A stretch of DNA of 64,000 bases, from the NCBI GenBank assembly GCA_017551865.1, contig JAFZKB010000025.1, forward strand, positions 79,294-143,293, read 5' to 3'. The notes beneath the pieces were generated by a model. The model did no database searches, was not told where the DNA came from, and saw only the letters and a list, made by a program, of their open reading frames with translations. The stretch is from Clostridiales bacterium. GTDB lineage: Bacteria > Bacillota > Clostridia > Saccharofermentanales > Saccharofermentanaceae. Positions 17,158 through 25,071 of the stretch are shown one piece after another. Each line of letters opens with the position of its first letter. Position 1 is the stretch's first letter. Made by a program: the position numbers and the translations under genes.

Positions 17158-18189
17158 ATGAATGCGGAATATGTTAAGAAACTGGCACTCCCTGAAGAGG
17201 TCAAGGAGATCTACCCGGTGACCCCGGAGATGGACCGTGCGGTGACATCCACCAAGCGGGAAGTCGAGAAGGTCATCGAAGGATTATCCGATAAGCTCAT
17301 TCTGATCATCGGACCATGCTCGGCCGATAACGAGGATTCTGTCATCGACTATATCTCGAGACTTCGTCCGCTGCAGGAAAAAGTTCAGGAGAAGATCATC
17401 ATCGTTCCGCGTATTTATACCAATAAGCCGAGAACAACAGGTGAAGGCTACAAGGGCATGCTCCATCAGCCGAATCCGAACGAGAGAGCGGATCTTTTCA
17501 AAGGGATCCTGGCAACAAGACACCTGCATATGCGCGCTATCGCCGAGACAGGCTTTGCCTGCGCAGATGAGATGCTCTATCCGGAAAACTACGCATATCT
17601 TGACGACCTTCTGGCATATGTTGCCGTCGGTGCAAGATCTGTTGAGGACCAGCAGCACCGCCTGACCGCCAGCGCGATCGCTTCTCCGGTCGGCATGAAG
17701 AATCCGACATCCGGTGACTACGCCGTCATGCTCAACGCGATCCTCGCGGCTTCGCATCCGCATACCTTTATCTACAGAGGCTGGGAGATCGAGTCGAAGG
17801 GAAATCCGCACGCGCATGCGATCCTGCGCGGTTATACGAATAAGCACGGTGAGGCCCAGCCGAACTATCACTTCGAGGATCTGATCCGCTTAAGTGAGCA
17901 GTATGAGGAGCGAAATCTCCCGAACCCGGCAGCGATCATCGACACCAACCACGCAAACTCCAATAAGAATCCGTACGCCCAGCCGCGTATCATCAAGGAA
18001 GTCTTAAACTCCATGCGACTTTCGCCGGAGGTTCGAAACCTCGTCAAGGGATTCATGGTCGAGAGCTATATCGAAGACGGCTGCCAGAAAGTCGGCGGAG
18101 GTGTGTACGGCAAATCCATCACGGATCCGTGCCTCGGCTGGGAAAAGACGGAAAGACTCGTCTTCGATATTGCGGAACTGCTTTCCTGA
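17158..18189 (+). CDS. aroF: 3-deoxy-7-phosphoheptulonate (DAHP) synthase, class I
   Basis: The 343-residue enzyme makes the first shikimate-pathway intermediate from PEP and erythrose 4-phosphate. It is the AroF/G/H type, with LILIIGPCSADN, the loop PRTTGEGYKG (in place of the commoner PRTTVGWKG), the KNPTSG strand and DTNHANSNK. The metal-site Cys (GPCSA) is present. Length matches the family. The ribosome binding site is GAAAGGAG. It is in an operon with pheA. The exact feedback type (Phe, Tyr or Trp) cannot be read from the sequence, so the symbol is a family label. Confidence 0.9.
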   Translation: MNAEYVKKLALPEEVKEIYPVTPEMDRAVTSTKREVEKVIEGLSDKLILIIGPCSADNEDSVIDYISRLRPLQEKVQEKIIIVPRIYTNKPRTTGEGYKGMLHQPNPNERADLFKGILATRHLHMRAIAETGFACADEMLYPENYAYLDDLLAYVAVGARSVEDQQHRLTASAIASPVGMKNPTSGDYAVMLNAILAASHPHTFIYRGWEIESKGNPHAHAILRGYTNKHGEAQPNYHFEDLIRLSEQYEERNLPNPAAIIDTNHANSNKNPYAQPRIIKEVLNSMRLSPEVRNLVKGFMVESYIEDGCQKVGGGVYGKSITDPCLGWEKTERLVFDIAELLS

Positions 18190-18204
18190 AATATGCTTTT
18201 CCTC

Positions 18205-18234
18205 TTGACTTGCCGCATTTTTAAGTGGTATTAT
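18205..18234 (+). promoter_or_regulatory. Promoter of the Trp T-box transcript
   Basis: TTGACT (18205-18210) and TATTAT (18229-18234) are 18 bases apart, placing the transcription start at the beginning of the T-box leader. Confidence 0.75.
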
Positions 18235-18236
18235 GC

Positions 18237-18490
18237 AGAAAAACCGTAGAGGAAGAGTGAGTAAGCTCTGTTTCATGCCATCCAGAGAGTTGCCGTTGGT
18301 GAGAGTGCAGCAGGAAAGAGCAGAGGTGAATGGACTTCCGAGGGCAAGGGGAAAGCGACATCGCAAGTATCTGCGCCGGGGAAAGGAGCCCCGTCAACAA
18401 AATCCAGCATATGTCGGTATGCGTGAGTGGATCCGAAGTTTTGACGGAGGATCAAGCCGGGTGGCACCGCAGGAAAGAATATCATTCCTG
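18237..18490 (+). promoter_or_regulatory. T-box riboswitch specific for tRNA-Trp
   Basis: The leader has the classic parts in order: AGAGAGTTGCCG and the GGTGAGAGTGCAG block of stem I, a specifier loop reading GTGAA-TGG-AC with the codon TGG at 18331-18333, and the T-box GGGTGGCACCGC (18459-18470). The TGGC bulge fits a tRNA with discriminator G, as in tRNA-Trp. Uncharged tRNA-Trp would stabilise the antiterminator and switch on the downstream tryptophan synthase gene. Confidence 0.95.
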
Positions 18491-18529
18491 TCCCAGCAGA
18501 AGTAAAGAAGCTGGGACAGGATTTTTGTT
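18486..18529 (+). terminator. T-box regulated terminator
   Basis: TCCTGTCCCAGC (18486-18497) pairs with GCTGGGACAGGA (18510-18521), followed by TTTTTG and more T. It competes with the T-box antiterminator just upstream. Confidence 0.92.
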
Positions 18530-18650
18530 TTTCCGGCAGAAAACAAGATTTGGTCCCAAGAACTTATGACTTCGGGAGAAGAGCTTTTCCCGCAGACAGA
18601 GGTTCAGTAATTAAATTCGGGCAAGAGCCCTAAACGAAAGGAGACATAAT

Positions 18651-20021
18651 ATGTCTGAGAGAATTCCTTACAAAACATATCTTGATGAAAAGGAGATCCC
18701 AACCGCATGGTACAATGTCCGCGCGGACATGAAGAACAAGCCGGCTCCGCTTCTGAACCCGGGCACACATCAGCCGATGACCGCGGAAGAACTGGGCGGA
18801 GTATTCTGCGAAGAGCTCGTAAAGCAGGAGCTCGATAACGATACCGCTTTCTTCCCGATCCCGGAGGAGATCCTGGATTTCTACAAGATGTACCGTCCGT
18901 CCCCGCTGGTACGTGCTTATTTCCTTGAGAAGAAGCTCGGAACACCGGCGAAGATCTACTACAAGTTCGAGGGTAACAACACCAGCGGATCCCATAAGCT
19001 CAACTCCGCGATTGCCCAGGCTTACTACGCAAAGAAGCAGGGCCTTAAGGGTGTAACCACCGAGACCGGTGCAGGTCAGTGGGGTACCGCTCTTTCCATG
19101 GCATGCTCTTACTTCGATCTCGACTGTAAGGTATATATGGTTAAAGTTTCCTACGAGCAGAAGCCGTTCCGTCGTGAAGTCATGAGAACATACGGCGCTT
19201 CCGTTACACCTTCTCCGTCTGAGACGACCAATGTCGGCCGTGCGATCCTTGAAAAGCACCCGGGTACCACAGGTTCCCTCGGTTGCGCGATCTCTGAGGC
19301 GGTTGAAGTGGCTGTCGGCACACCGGGTTACCGTTATGTACTCGGTTCCGTTCTGAACCAGGTACTCCTCCACCAGTCCGTGATCGGTCTGGAGACAAAG
19401 GCCGCTCTTGATAAGCTCGGTGTAAAGCCGGACATGATCATCGGCTGCGCAGGCGGCGGATCGAACCTCGGCGGTCTTATCGCTCCGTTCATGGGTGAAA
19501 AACTGAGAGGTGAAGCAGACTATCAGATCATTGCAGTTGAGCCGGCTTCCTGCCCGTCCCTGACACGTGGTGTTTATGCATATGACTTCTGCGATACCGG
19601 TATGGTCTGCCCGCTCGCAAAGATGTACACACTCGGTTCCGACTTCATCCCGGCTCCGAACCACGCCGGAGGCCTCCGTTATCACGGTATGAGCTCGACA
19701 CTGTCCCAGCTCTACGATGATGGATTCATGGAAGCAAGATCCGTGAAGCAGACAGACGTATTCGAAGCCGCTGAAATGTTTGCACGTGTCGAGGGTATCC
19801 TCCCGGCACCGGAGAGCTCTCACGCGATCCGCGTAGCGATCGACGAAGCTCTGAAGTGCAAAGAGACTGGCGAAGAGAAGACCATCGTATTCGGTCTGAC
19901 CGGTACAGGTTACTTCGATCTCGTAGCTTACGAGAAGTTCCATAACGGTCAGATGGATGACTACATCCCGACGGATGAGGAACTGGCAAAGTATGCTGCA
20001 AACCTCCCGAAAATCGACTAA
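18651..20021 (+). CDS. trpB: Tryptophan synthase beta chain, TrpB2 type
   Basis: The 456-residue product is longer than the usual TrpB1 (about 400) and carries TrpB2 features: the N-terminal TAWYNVRADM, the PLP lysine in EGNNTSGSHKLNSA, ETGAGQWGTALS and GCAGGGSNLGG. It condenses indole with serine. There is no trpA or other trp gene nearby, so it may salvage free indole or work with a distant alpha subunit. A Trp T-box leader upstream shows tight control by tryptophan supply. The start follows AAAGGAG. Confidence 0.93.
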   Translation: MSERIPYKTYLDEKEIPTAWYNVRADMKNKPAPLLNPGTHQPMTAEELGGVFCEELVKQELDNDTAFFPIPEEILDFYKMYRPSPLVRAYFLEKKLGTPAKIYYKFEGNNTSGSHKLNSAIAQAYYAKKQGLKGVTTETGAGQWGTALSMACSYFDLDCKVYMVKVSYEQKPFRREVMRTYGASVTPSPSETTNVGRAILEKHPGTTGSLGCAISEAVEVAVGTPGYRYVLGSVLNQVLLHQSVIGLETKAALDKLGVKPDMIIGCAGGGSNLGGLIAPFMGEKLRGEADYQIIAVEPASCPSLTRGVYAYDFCDTGMVCPLAKMYTLGSDFIPAPNHAGGLRYHGMSSTLSQLYDDGFMEARSVKQTDVFEAAEMFARVEGILPAPESSHAIRVAIDEALKCKETGEEKTIVFGLTGTGYFDLVAYEKFHNGQMDDYIPTDEELAKYAANLPKID

Positions 20022-20052
20022 GAGAAGACTGATATAATTAAATAGCGAAAAG

Positions 20053-20088
20053 AGGAGCTGCCTCATTGTTTTGAGGCAGCTCCTTTTT
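20053..20088 (+). terminator. Terminator after trpB, also left border of the dyad array
   Basis: AGGAGCTGCCTCA (20053-20065) pairs with TGAGGCAGCTCCT (20072-20084) and runs into T. The right half plus following bases (TTGTTTTGAGGCAGC, then CCTTTTTGTGTCCTCTT) is repeated with few changes at 20461-20498, on the other side of the array. Confidence 0.92.
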
Positions 20089-20135
20089 GTGTCCTCTTAA
20101 TGATTCGAAGACGCCCTTCGGATGCCAGGAAGCAT

Positions 20136-20440
20136 CGATCTGCCGTAAAAATCTGCAAAACCCGATTTCATACGGCAGCCAAATCCGCCAACTGCCGTAT
20201 GGATTTAGGATTTCTCATTTCATACGGCAATTTTTCTTTCTTTTGCCGTACGAAAAGCACTTTTCCGATTTCATACGGCAACTTTCTTTCCCAACTGCCG
20301 TATAGATTTAAGTTTTCTCATTTCATACGGAAAATCTTCCTGAAACTGCCGTATAAAATGTACTTTTTCATTTTCATACGGCAACTCCTCTTCAGACCTG
20401 CCGTATAATTTCGGAAATCCCATTTTTTTACGGCAGATCG
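20136..20440. repeat. Array of six evenly spaced dyads (TGCCGTA ... TACGGCA)
   Basis: TGCCGTA begins at 20141, 20193, 20244, 20296, 20347 and 20399. Its complement TACGGCA begins exactly 30 bases later each time: 20171, 20223, 20274, 20326 (here TACGGAA), 20377 and 20429. The unit spacing is 52, 51, 52, 51, 52. Loops are 23 bases, mostly ending in ATTTCA; spacers are 15 or 14 bases and pyrimidine-rich. The ends carry a perfect 12-bp inverted repeat (CGATCTGCCGTA at 20136-20147 and TACGGCAGATCG at 20429-20440). No open frame is kept across units. It is not a CRISPR array, as the repeated words are only about 7-9 bases. The function is unknown; a binding-site array or a row of hairpins is possible. 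Confidence 0.85.
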
Positions 20441-20460
20441 GTGTCGGGGCAGATCTTTCC

Positions 20461-20498
20461 TTGTTTTGAGACAGCGCCTTTTTGTATCCTCTTTTATG
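20461..20498 (+). repeat. Right direct repeat flanking the dyad array
   Basis: TTGTTTTGAGACAGCGCC and the following TTTTTGTATCCTCTT repeat the sequence at 20066-20101 (right arm of the trpB terminator) with only a few changes. The array therefore sits between two imperfect direct copies of a half-terminator. The bases from here to 20608 hold no other feature beyond the ribosome binding site of the next gene. Confidence 0.7.
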
Positions 20499-20608
20499 TG
20501 ACGATTTGCTTATGGTTTTACAGCCTTAGATGACAGTGTGTTTATATTTCGGGCGGACTTCCAATGTTACCATAAAGGCACAGTTTCGAACGAAAAGGAG
20601 GAATTGTA

Positions 20609-21286
20609 ATGAAACGAAATGAGTATATGAGTAAGGCGATCGTGATCAGCTTAGTCATGTTCATGCTGGCTTTACCCGGATGTACGTCTGGTAAGAAAAC
20701 AGATCAAGCGAAGAAGGACAAGGATGAATCCATCGAATCGAAATTGAAGAATCCGGATCGTCCTGACACCAATGGAAAAGACGTAATAGTAGTGACTCCG
20801 ATACCGTCAGAAACAGTGAAGACAGAAGACTCAGATAAAAAGACAGAACCGACTTCCAAAGAAGAGACAGAAAAGCCCGTAAAGACGGAGACAGAGAAGG
20901 GAGAAGAAAAGAAGGAATCGGATAAGAAGGAAACTGAAAAGAAGGAATCCGAGAAAAAAGCAGATGCAAATGAGCAGGCTCCGTCCGGCGAGACCGGAAA
21001 ATCCGATCTTTATGCGAAAGCACAGCCGTATATCGATGCGTCGATCGCATTCTATAATCACCTTTACGGCAACGATATGAAGCTTGTCGCATTTGACAGT
21101 GAAATTGAGGAGACGAAAGAAGGATTTAAATTCGTCCTTCGCTCCCAGGCATATGAGGACCAGGCCAATGTATTTATTGCCGAGGTCAAAGCCGATACTA
21201 AGTCCGAAACCATGTATGGAGAAAATGGGTTCTCCTGGAAGATCGGCGACAAGTATGACGAACCGTCTTCGGCAGAAGAGTCCTGA
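20609..21286 (+). CDS. Lipoprotein with charged linker and small unknown domain
   Basis: This 225-residue protein starts after AAAGGAGG and has a lipoprotein signal ending at C25 (LPGC). Residues 30 to about 128 are a Lys/Glu/Thr-rich, low-complexity stalk. The last 95 residues form a compact region (IDASIAFYNHLYGNDMKL onward, with strands VLRSQAY and VFIAEVKAD and an end FSWKIGDKYDEP) that looks like a small alpha/beta sensor or binding domain; I do not recognise the family. It would be held outside the membrane by the stalk. It is alone, with a terminator after it. Confidence 0.75.
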   Translation: MKRNEYMSKAIVISLVMFMLALPGCTSGKKTDQAKKDKDESIESKLKNPDRPDTNGKDVIVVTPIPSETVKTEDSDKKTEPTSKEETEKPVKTETEKGEEKKESDKKETEKKESEKKADANEQAPSGETGKSDLYAKAQPYIDASIAFYNHLYGNDMKLVAFDSEIEETKEGFKFVLRSQAYEDQANVFIAEVKADTKSETMYGENGFSWKIGDKYDEPSSAEES

Positions 21287-21355
21287 AAATGCTTCTAATA
21301 TAAAAGATCCGAACGGCGGTTCTGATTCCGCCACTTAATAGAAAACCAGACAAAT

Positions 21356-21401
21356 ACCGGCGGTTCCGCTCCGAAAGAAGGTTCGGGCCGCCGGTTTCCT
21401 T
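21356..21401 (+). terminator. Probable terminator after the stalk lipoprotein
   Basis: ACCGGCGG (21356-21363) pairs with CCGCCGGT (21388-21395) with a partly paired loop, followed by TTCCTTTG. The T-run is short, so it may be weak. Confidence 0.55.
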
Positions 21402-21532
21402 TGCCATTATTGTTCACAAAACGTTTTTTGAATTTATATTCTGCCGGTGCTAAAATATAACTTGGAATATAGTATGTATCAGTATGATGACGCGAATAGC
21501 GTTTTCATTTTTTTAGTAAAGGACAGAATGGT

Positions 21533-24352
21533 ATGAAGAAGAAAAGAGTACGTATTATTTCAGTATTGATCAGTGTAATGCTTGTATTGGGGAATGCGGG
21601 CGCAATGTTGATGGCAGATAACGGGGATCTGGAAACTCTGACTTTCATTAGAAGAGATAGATCGATTGAAGAAGGTCAGCTGATGGAAACCGATAATTTC
21701 ACAAAACTTAGTGAGTCGATACCGTCGACCTGGACAGATGGTTTATATTTTCTTGATGTTGATTTGACATACAATGAACCTATTGTTATTGATGCTTCTG
21801 ATGATGCTGCCATAGTTGCGCTTGTCCTTGGTGATGGAAAAACATTGAATGCCACAGAGGGAATTGAAATTAGAAAGGGCCATTTCTCTGTGTATACACA
21901 GAGTGATGATAGTGGCAAACTTATTGCTTCTGCTTCAGAAAATGCTGGAATTAGCTTTTTAAATTCTCAGTCGTATTGTAATCTGTGCGGAGGCATAATC
22001 GAAGCGACTGGTGCTGATTACTGTGCGGGTATTGGAGGAAAGTATCAAGGCCCAATGGGTTCAGTATATGTGATTGGTTCCCAAGTAGAAGCGACGGGCG
22101 GAAAATATGCCGCAGGAATTGGTACTGGATATCAAGCTTCAACGAGTGGTTCTTGTATCGTCAAAGATGGTACTGTCGTTGCTCGAGGAGGAGAGGATGG
22201 TCCTGGTATTGGAAGCGGTAAAGGCGGCTCGTTCGATGCGCTTGTTTTTGAAGGTGGGAAAACCTATGCCTATGGTAATGGAATGGCTCCGGGAGTCGGC
22301 GCCTATGATTCTGTGATGACTTTTGTTCTGATGTATGGAGAGTTATACGCAGAAGGCGGTGAAAGTGGAGGTGCTGGTATCGGTTGGGCAGCAGGAACTG
22401 GCAGTCGTACTGTTCCAAGCAGTTTCAGCATTATTCAAACGCATATCGAAGCTGTCGGTGGAGCTGGTGCAGCTGGCATTGGTGGCGGTTATGGAGTTTC
22501 AATGGCTTCTCCGATTATGCTCCAATCAGATTATAATGTTTACATTAAAGCTACCGCAGGTCAGATAGAGGGTCGGTATGCACAGGCAATTGGTGCCGGG
22601 TTGGATGCGGATAATTCTTCTTTATCGGCTACGTTCTCAGAGTCTGGCAGCGCAATTGCTGTTTTCGGCCCTGACGGAAAACAGGTAAAAAAAGCTGATA
22701 GAAAAGACGCTATGAAATTGAGTTCGATAATTGTAACTTGTTGTGAGCATCCGGATCCTGAAACTTTAGTAGATCATGACGATCCTGAATCAAGAGAAGA
22801 ATGCTACTATCATGACATAATCAAGGAATGCAAATATTGTACTGGCTATTATGGTTCAAGCATTTATCATATTGAACATACTTTTGATCCTGAAACACAT
22901 CAGTGTGAATGTGGACATCAGGGTTATAAGGTTAGTGTTATTGGTGTAGAAGATGGTGGCTGGGAGATCTGGGGTCATAACGGAACCTATTGTCCTGATA
23001 TGGCCGATTGCCGACTTTATATTAAAGTTGATGATGAAGATCGTGAGATTCGTGTTGAAAAAATTACTTATGTAGATCCTGTAGATGGTCAAGTGAAGAC
23101 CTGTGACTACACGATCATTGATAATGATTCAATGCCCACACAGGATACTGTCAGATTTACGATGCCGTCGGCTGATGTAACTGTGGAAGTATATGTCCAG
23201 ATGCTAGTTTCTTTTGATTGCAACGGCGGTTCCGGAAGCATGGAAGAACCTGATCCGATGGATTGTGGCACAGAGTATACGCTTCCTGAGTGCGAGTTTA
23301 CGGCTCCTGCCGGCATGCTCTTTGCCGGATGGAAGATCGGTGATTCTGAGGAGATCCTGCCTGCAGGTGAGAAGATCACGGTCGATAAGGATCTGACTCT
23401 CGTAGCTCAGTGGGTAGAGGCCAATCAGGTGATTCTCAAGGCTGGTAATGTTGATTTTGACGGCTGTATCCACCTGATGTTCCGAATGAACTTCGCTCCG
23501 GACCTTCTTGATGATTCAGGCCTTTATGTTGAACTTACGAAGCATGGGGAAACAACGAAGGTCTACCTGAATGACACGAACTATGTATCCCAGAAGAATG
23601 GTGATTACTATATCTCTCTTCCGGTACCGATCCCTGAGTTCGCAGATGATGTGACGCTCAAGGTCATCGATGGAACCGGAGCTACGGTGAAACTTGTTTC
23701 TTCTTCCGCAGAACGGATGGAAAATGACAGCTTTACATATTCTGTTATGGAATATGCCGAGAATAAGCAGACTTCTGATAACCAGAATATGGCGACTCTG
23801 GCCAAAGCATTGTACTGGTATGGTGTTGCCGCCCAGAACTACTTCGAATACGACAGCGGCGTAGCGCTTACATTTGATGATAGTGTCATGCCGGCAACAC
23901 TACACGAGAGACTGGAAAATAATTATGCCTACAGCAAGTCCGGTACTCGCCCGGAGGGTATCGACAAGACAACGATCAAGGCCTACTTCGAATCCGACAA
24001 CACGATGAGCATCACCTTCTACATGAACGGTTCCGTTCCTGTTTCCGACTATGAGATCAGTGTGGTAGAGCATGACGATCCGAGTAAGGTGGTAGACGCC
24101 AGACTTCTTTATGGTAGCAGGAAAGTCTCTATCGAGGTGGAGAATATTCCGGCTCCGGAGCTTGGTAAAGCATACGACTTTACAATTTCTTATGGTGGAA
24201 ATACTTATACGATCTCGGCAAGTCCGATGTCCTATGCCCTGACATCGTATAAGAGTGCCGATGTAAACAGACAGCGTCTGGGACTTGCTTTCTTCGCTTA
24301 CCATCTGGCTGCGAAAGCGTACTTCTCTGACAGCTCGACAGGTACGCTTTGA
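21533..24352 (+). CDS. Large secreted protein: beta-solenoid-like repeats, InlB-type repeat, C-terminal domain
   Basis: The 939-residue product has a signal peptide (VLGNAGAMLMADN). Residues about 130-370 repeat Gly-rich units such as ATGADYCAGIGGKYQG, ATGGKYAAGIGTGYQ and ARGGEDGPGIGSGKGG, like a beta-helix stalk. Residues about 560-630 form an InlB B-repeat-like module (FDCNGGSGSM ... LFAGWKIGD ... LVAQW). The last 300 residues (from AGNVDFDGCIHLMFRM) recur in the protein at 29863 and contain a helical YWYGVAAQNYF motif. No LPXTG or dockerin is seen. An adhesin or matrix role is plausible. The 5' two thirds use AT-richer codons than the 3' third, a mosaic pattern. Confidence 0.75.
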   Translation: MKKKRVRIISVLISVMLVLGNAGAMLMADNGDLETLTFIRRDRSIEEGQLMETDNFTKLSESIPSTWTDGLYFLDVDLTYNEPIVIDASDDAAIVALVLGDGKTLNATEGIEIRKGHFSVYTQSDDSGKLIASASENAGISFLNSQSYCNLCGGIIEATGADYCAGIGGKYQGPMGSVYVIGSQVEATGGKYAAGIGTGYQASTSGSCIVKDGTVVARGGEDGPGIGSGKGGSFDALVFEGGKTYAYGNGMAPGVGAYDSVMTFVLMYGELYAEGGESGGAGIGWAAGTGSRTVPSSFSIIQTHIEAVGGAGAAGIGGGYGVSMASPIMLQSDYNVYIKATAGQIEGRYAQAIGAGLDADNSSLSATFSESGSAIAVFGPDGKQVKKADRKDAMKLSSIIVTCCEHPDPETLVDHDDPESREECYYHDIIKECKYCTGYYGSSIYHIEHTFDPETHQCECGHQGYKVSVIGVEDGGWEIWGHNGTYCPDMADCRLYIKVDDEDREIRVEKITYVDPVDGQVKTCDYTIIDNDSMPTQDTVRFTMPSADVTVEVYVQMLVSFDCNGGSGSMEEPDPMDCGTEYTLPECEFTAPAGMLFAGWKIGDSEEILPAGEKITVDKDLTLVAQWVEANQVILKAGNVDFDGCIHLMFRMNFAPDLLDDSGLYVELTKHGETTKVYLNDTNYVSQKNGDYYISLPVPIPEFADDVTLKVIDGTGATVKLVSSSAERMENDSFTYSVMEYAENKQTSDNQNMATLAKALYWYGVAAQNYFEYDSGVALTFDDSVMPATLHERLENNYAYSKSGTRPEGIDKTTIKAYFESDNTMSITFYMNGSVPVSDYEISVVEHDDPSKVVDARLLYGSRKVSIEVENIPAPELGKAYDFTISYGGNTYTISASPMSYALTSYKSADVNRQRLGLAFFAYHLAAKAYFSDSSTGTL

Positions 24353-24394
24353 GAGCGTGTCTGACAAATTGGAAATGAGTGAAGGAGATCAGAT

Positions 24395-24517
24395 ATGAAC
24401 GAATTATATGAACCATTAGAGATTGAGATCATTGCTTTTGAGACCGAAGACGTGATTGTGACGAGTGATCTTTCGAATCATGGTTATGCAGGTGATGAGG
24501 ATGATTTAGACGATTGA
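24395..24517 (+). CDS. Small acidic peptide with YExLEIExIxFETxD motif (40 aa)
   Basis: A short frame with a good ribosome binding site (GAAGGAG, about 8 bases before the ATG) encodes MNELYEPLEIEIIAFETEDV then IVTSDLSNHGYAGDEDDLDD. It aligns with the 33-residue peptide at 29712 over the first 24 residues. It has no signal peptide or membrane segment. It lies 43 bases after the large secreted protein and 47 bases before a lipoprotein. Similar short frames occur, as far as I recall, near secreted proteins in other Clostridia, but I know of no established function. Homology between the two copies is the main support for it being real. Confidence 0.7.
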   Translation: MNELYEPLEIEIIAFETEDVIVTSDLSNHGYAGDEDDLDD

Positions 24518-24564
24518 CGATTCTTGGAATCGGCGATCTCATCCTTGATGATTTGGAGCAATAC

Positions 24565-25071
24565 ATGAAACGGCAAACATTATCTGTGGCTGTTCTTTCC
24601 CTGGCGATCATGCTGGGTGGATGCGACGGCTGTTCGAAAAAAGAGACCGAGGATCCTTCCGCTACGGAAGAATCCTCTTCGTCGGTCATAACTTCGATAG
24701 AGGACACGACATCGGCGGAGAGATCGTCTTCTTCAGTGGAAGAATCTTCCGTGACTTCGGAAACGACACCAGGCGAGAGTTCTTCTGAAAAAGAGACCTC
24801 CGGCGATACGAAAACGAAGAAAACTTCCGAAACTTCAAAGAAAGAAACCACGGCGGAACCGAAAGATACAACAGAGACGACTTCGGAGCCAGAAGAGACG
24901 ACAAAGGGAACTACGGAAGTGACGAATACTCCGACGCCGGAACCGACGAAAGAGACGACTTCTGAACCATCAGATACTCCGACACCTACTCCGACACCGA
25001 CGCCTGAACCTACGCCAGAGGTAACGCCGACGGAGCATCACTACGTAGGAGAAGAAGATATTATTGTCTGA
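24565..25071 (+). CDS. Lipoprotein consisting almost only of a Thr/Ser/Glu/Pro linker
   Basis: The 168-residue protein starts at ATG 24565 (TTGGAG six bases upstream). The signal ends at C20 (LGGC), followed by a short charged stretch and then about 125 residues of Ser/Thr/Glu repeats that change into Thr-Pro repeats (TPTPTPTPEPTPEV). The only other feature is the tail EHHYVGEEDIIV, which resembles the EDVIV and GEEDE parts of the neighbouring small peptides. There is no folded domain. It may be a surface stalk presenting its C-terminus or a spacer protein. Its 3' end overlaps the converging gene by 11 bases. Confidence 0.7.
   Translation: MKRQTLSVAVLSLAIMLGGCDGCSKKETEDPSATEESSSSVITSIEDTTSAERSSSSVEESSVTSETTPGESSSEKETSGDTKTKKTSETSKKETTAEPKDTTETTSEPEETTKGTTEVTNTPTPEPTKETTSEPSDTPTPTPTPTPEPTPEVTPTEHHYVGEEDIIV

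Noticed and set aside
18630..20066. 478-codon antisense frame opposite trpB
   Set aside because: It mirrors the codon bias of trpB and has no start site or family features.
20087..20408. Open frames of 72-102 codons across the first dyad array
   Set aside because: The 51/52 period is not a multiple of three and the frames have no ribosome binding site; they arise from stop-poor repeats.
20136..20440. Dyad array as a CRISPR
   Set aside because: Repeated words are only 7-9 bases with semi-conserved loops, spacers of 14-15 bases are too short, and there are no cas genes.
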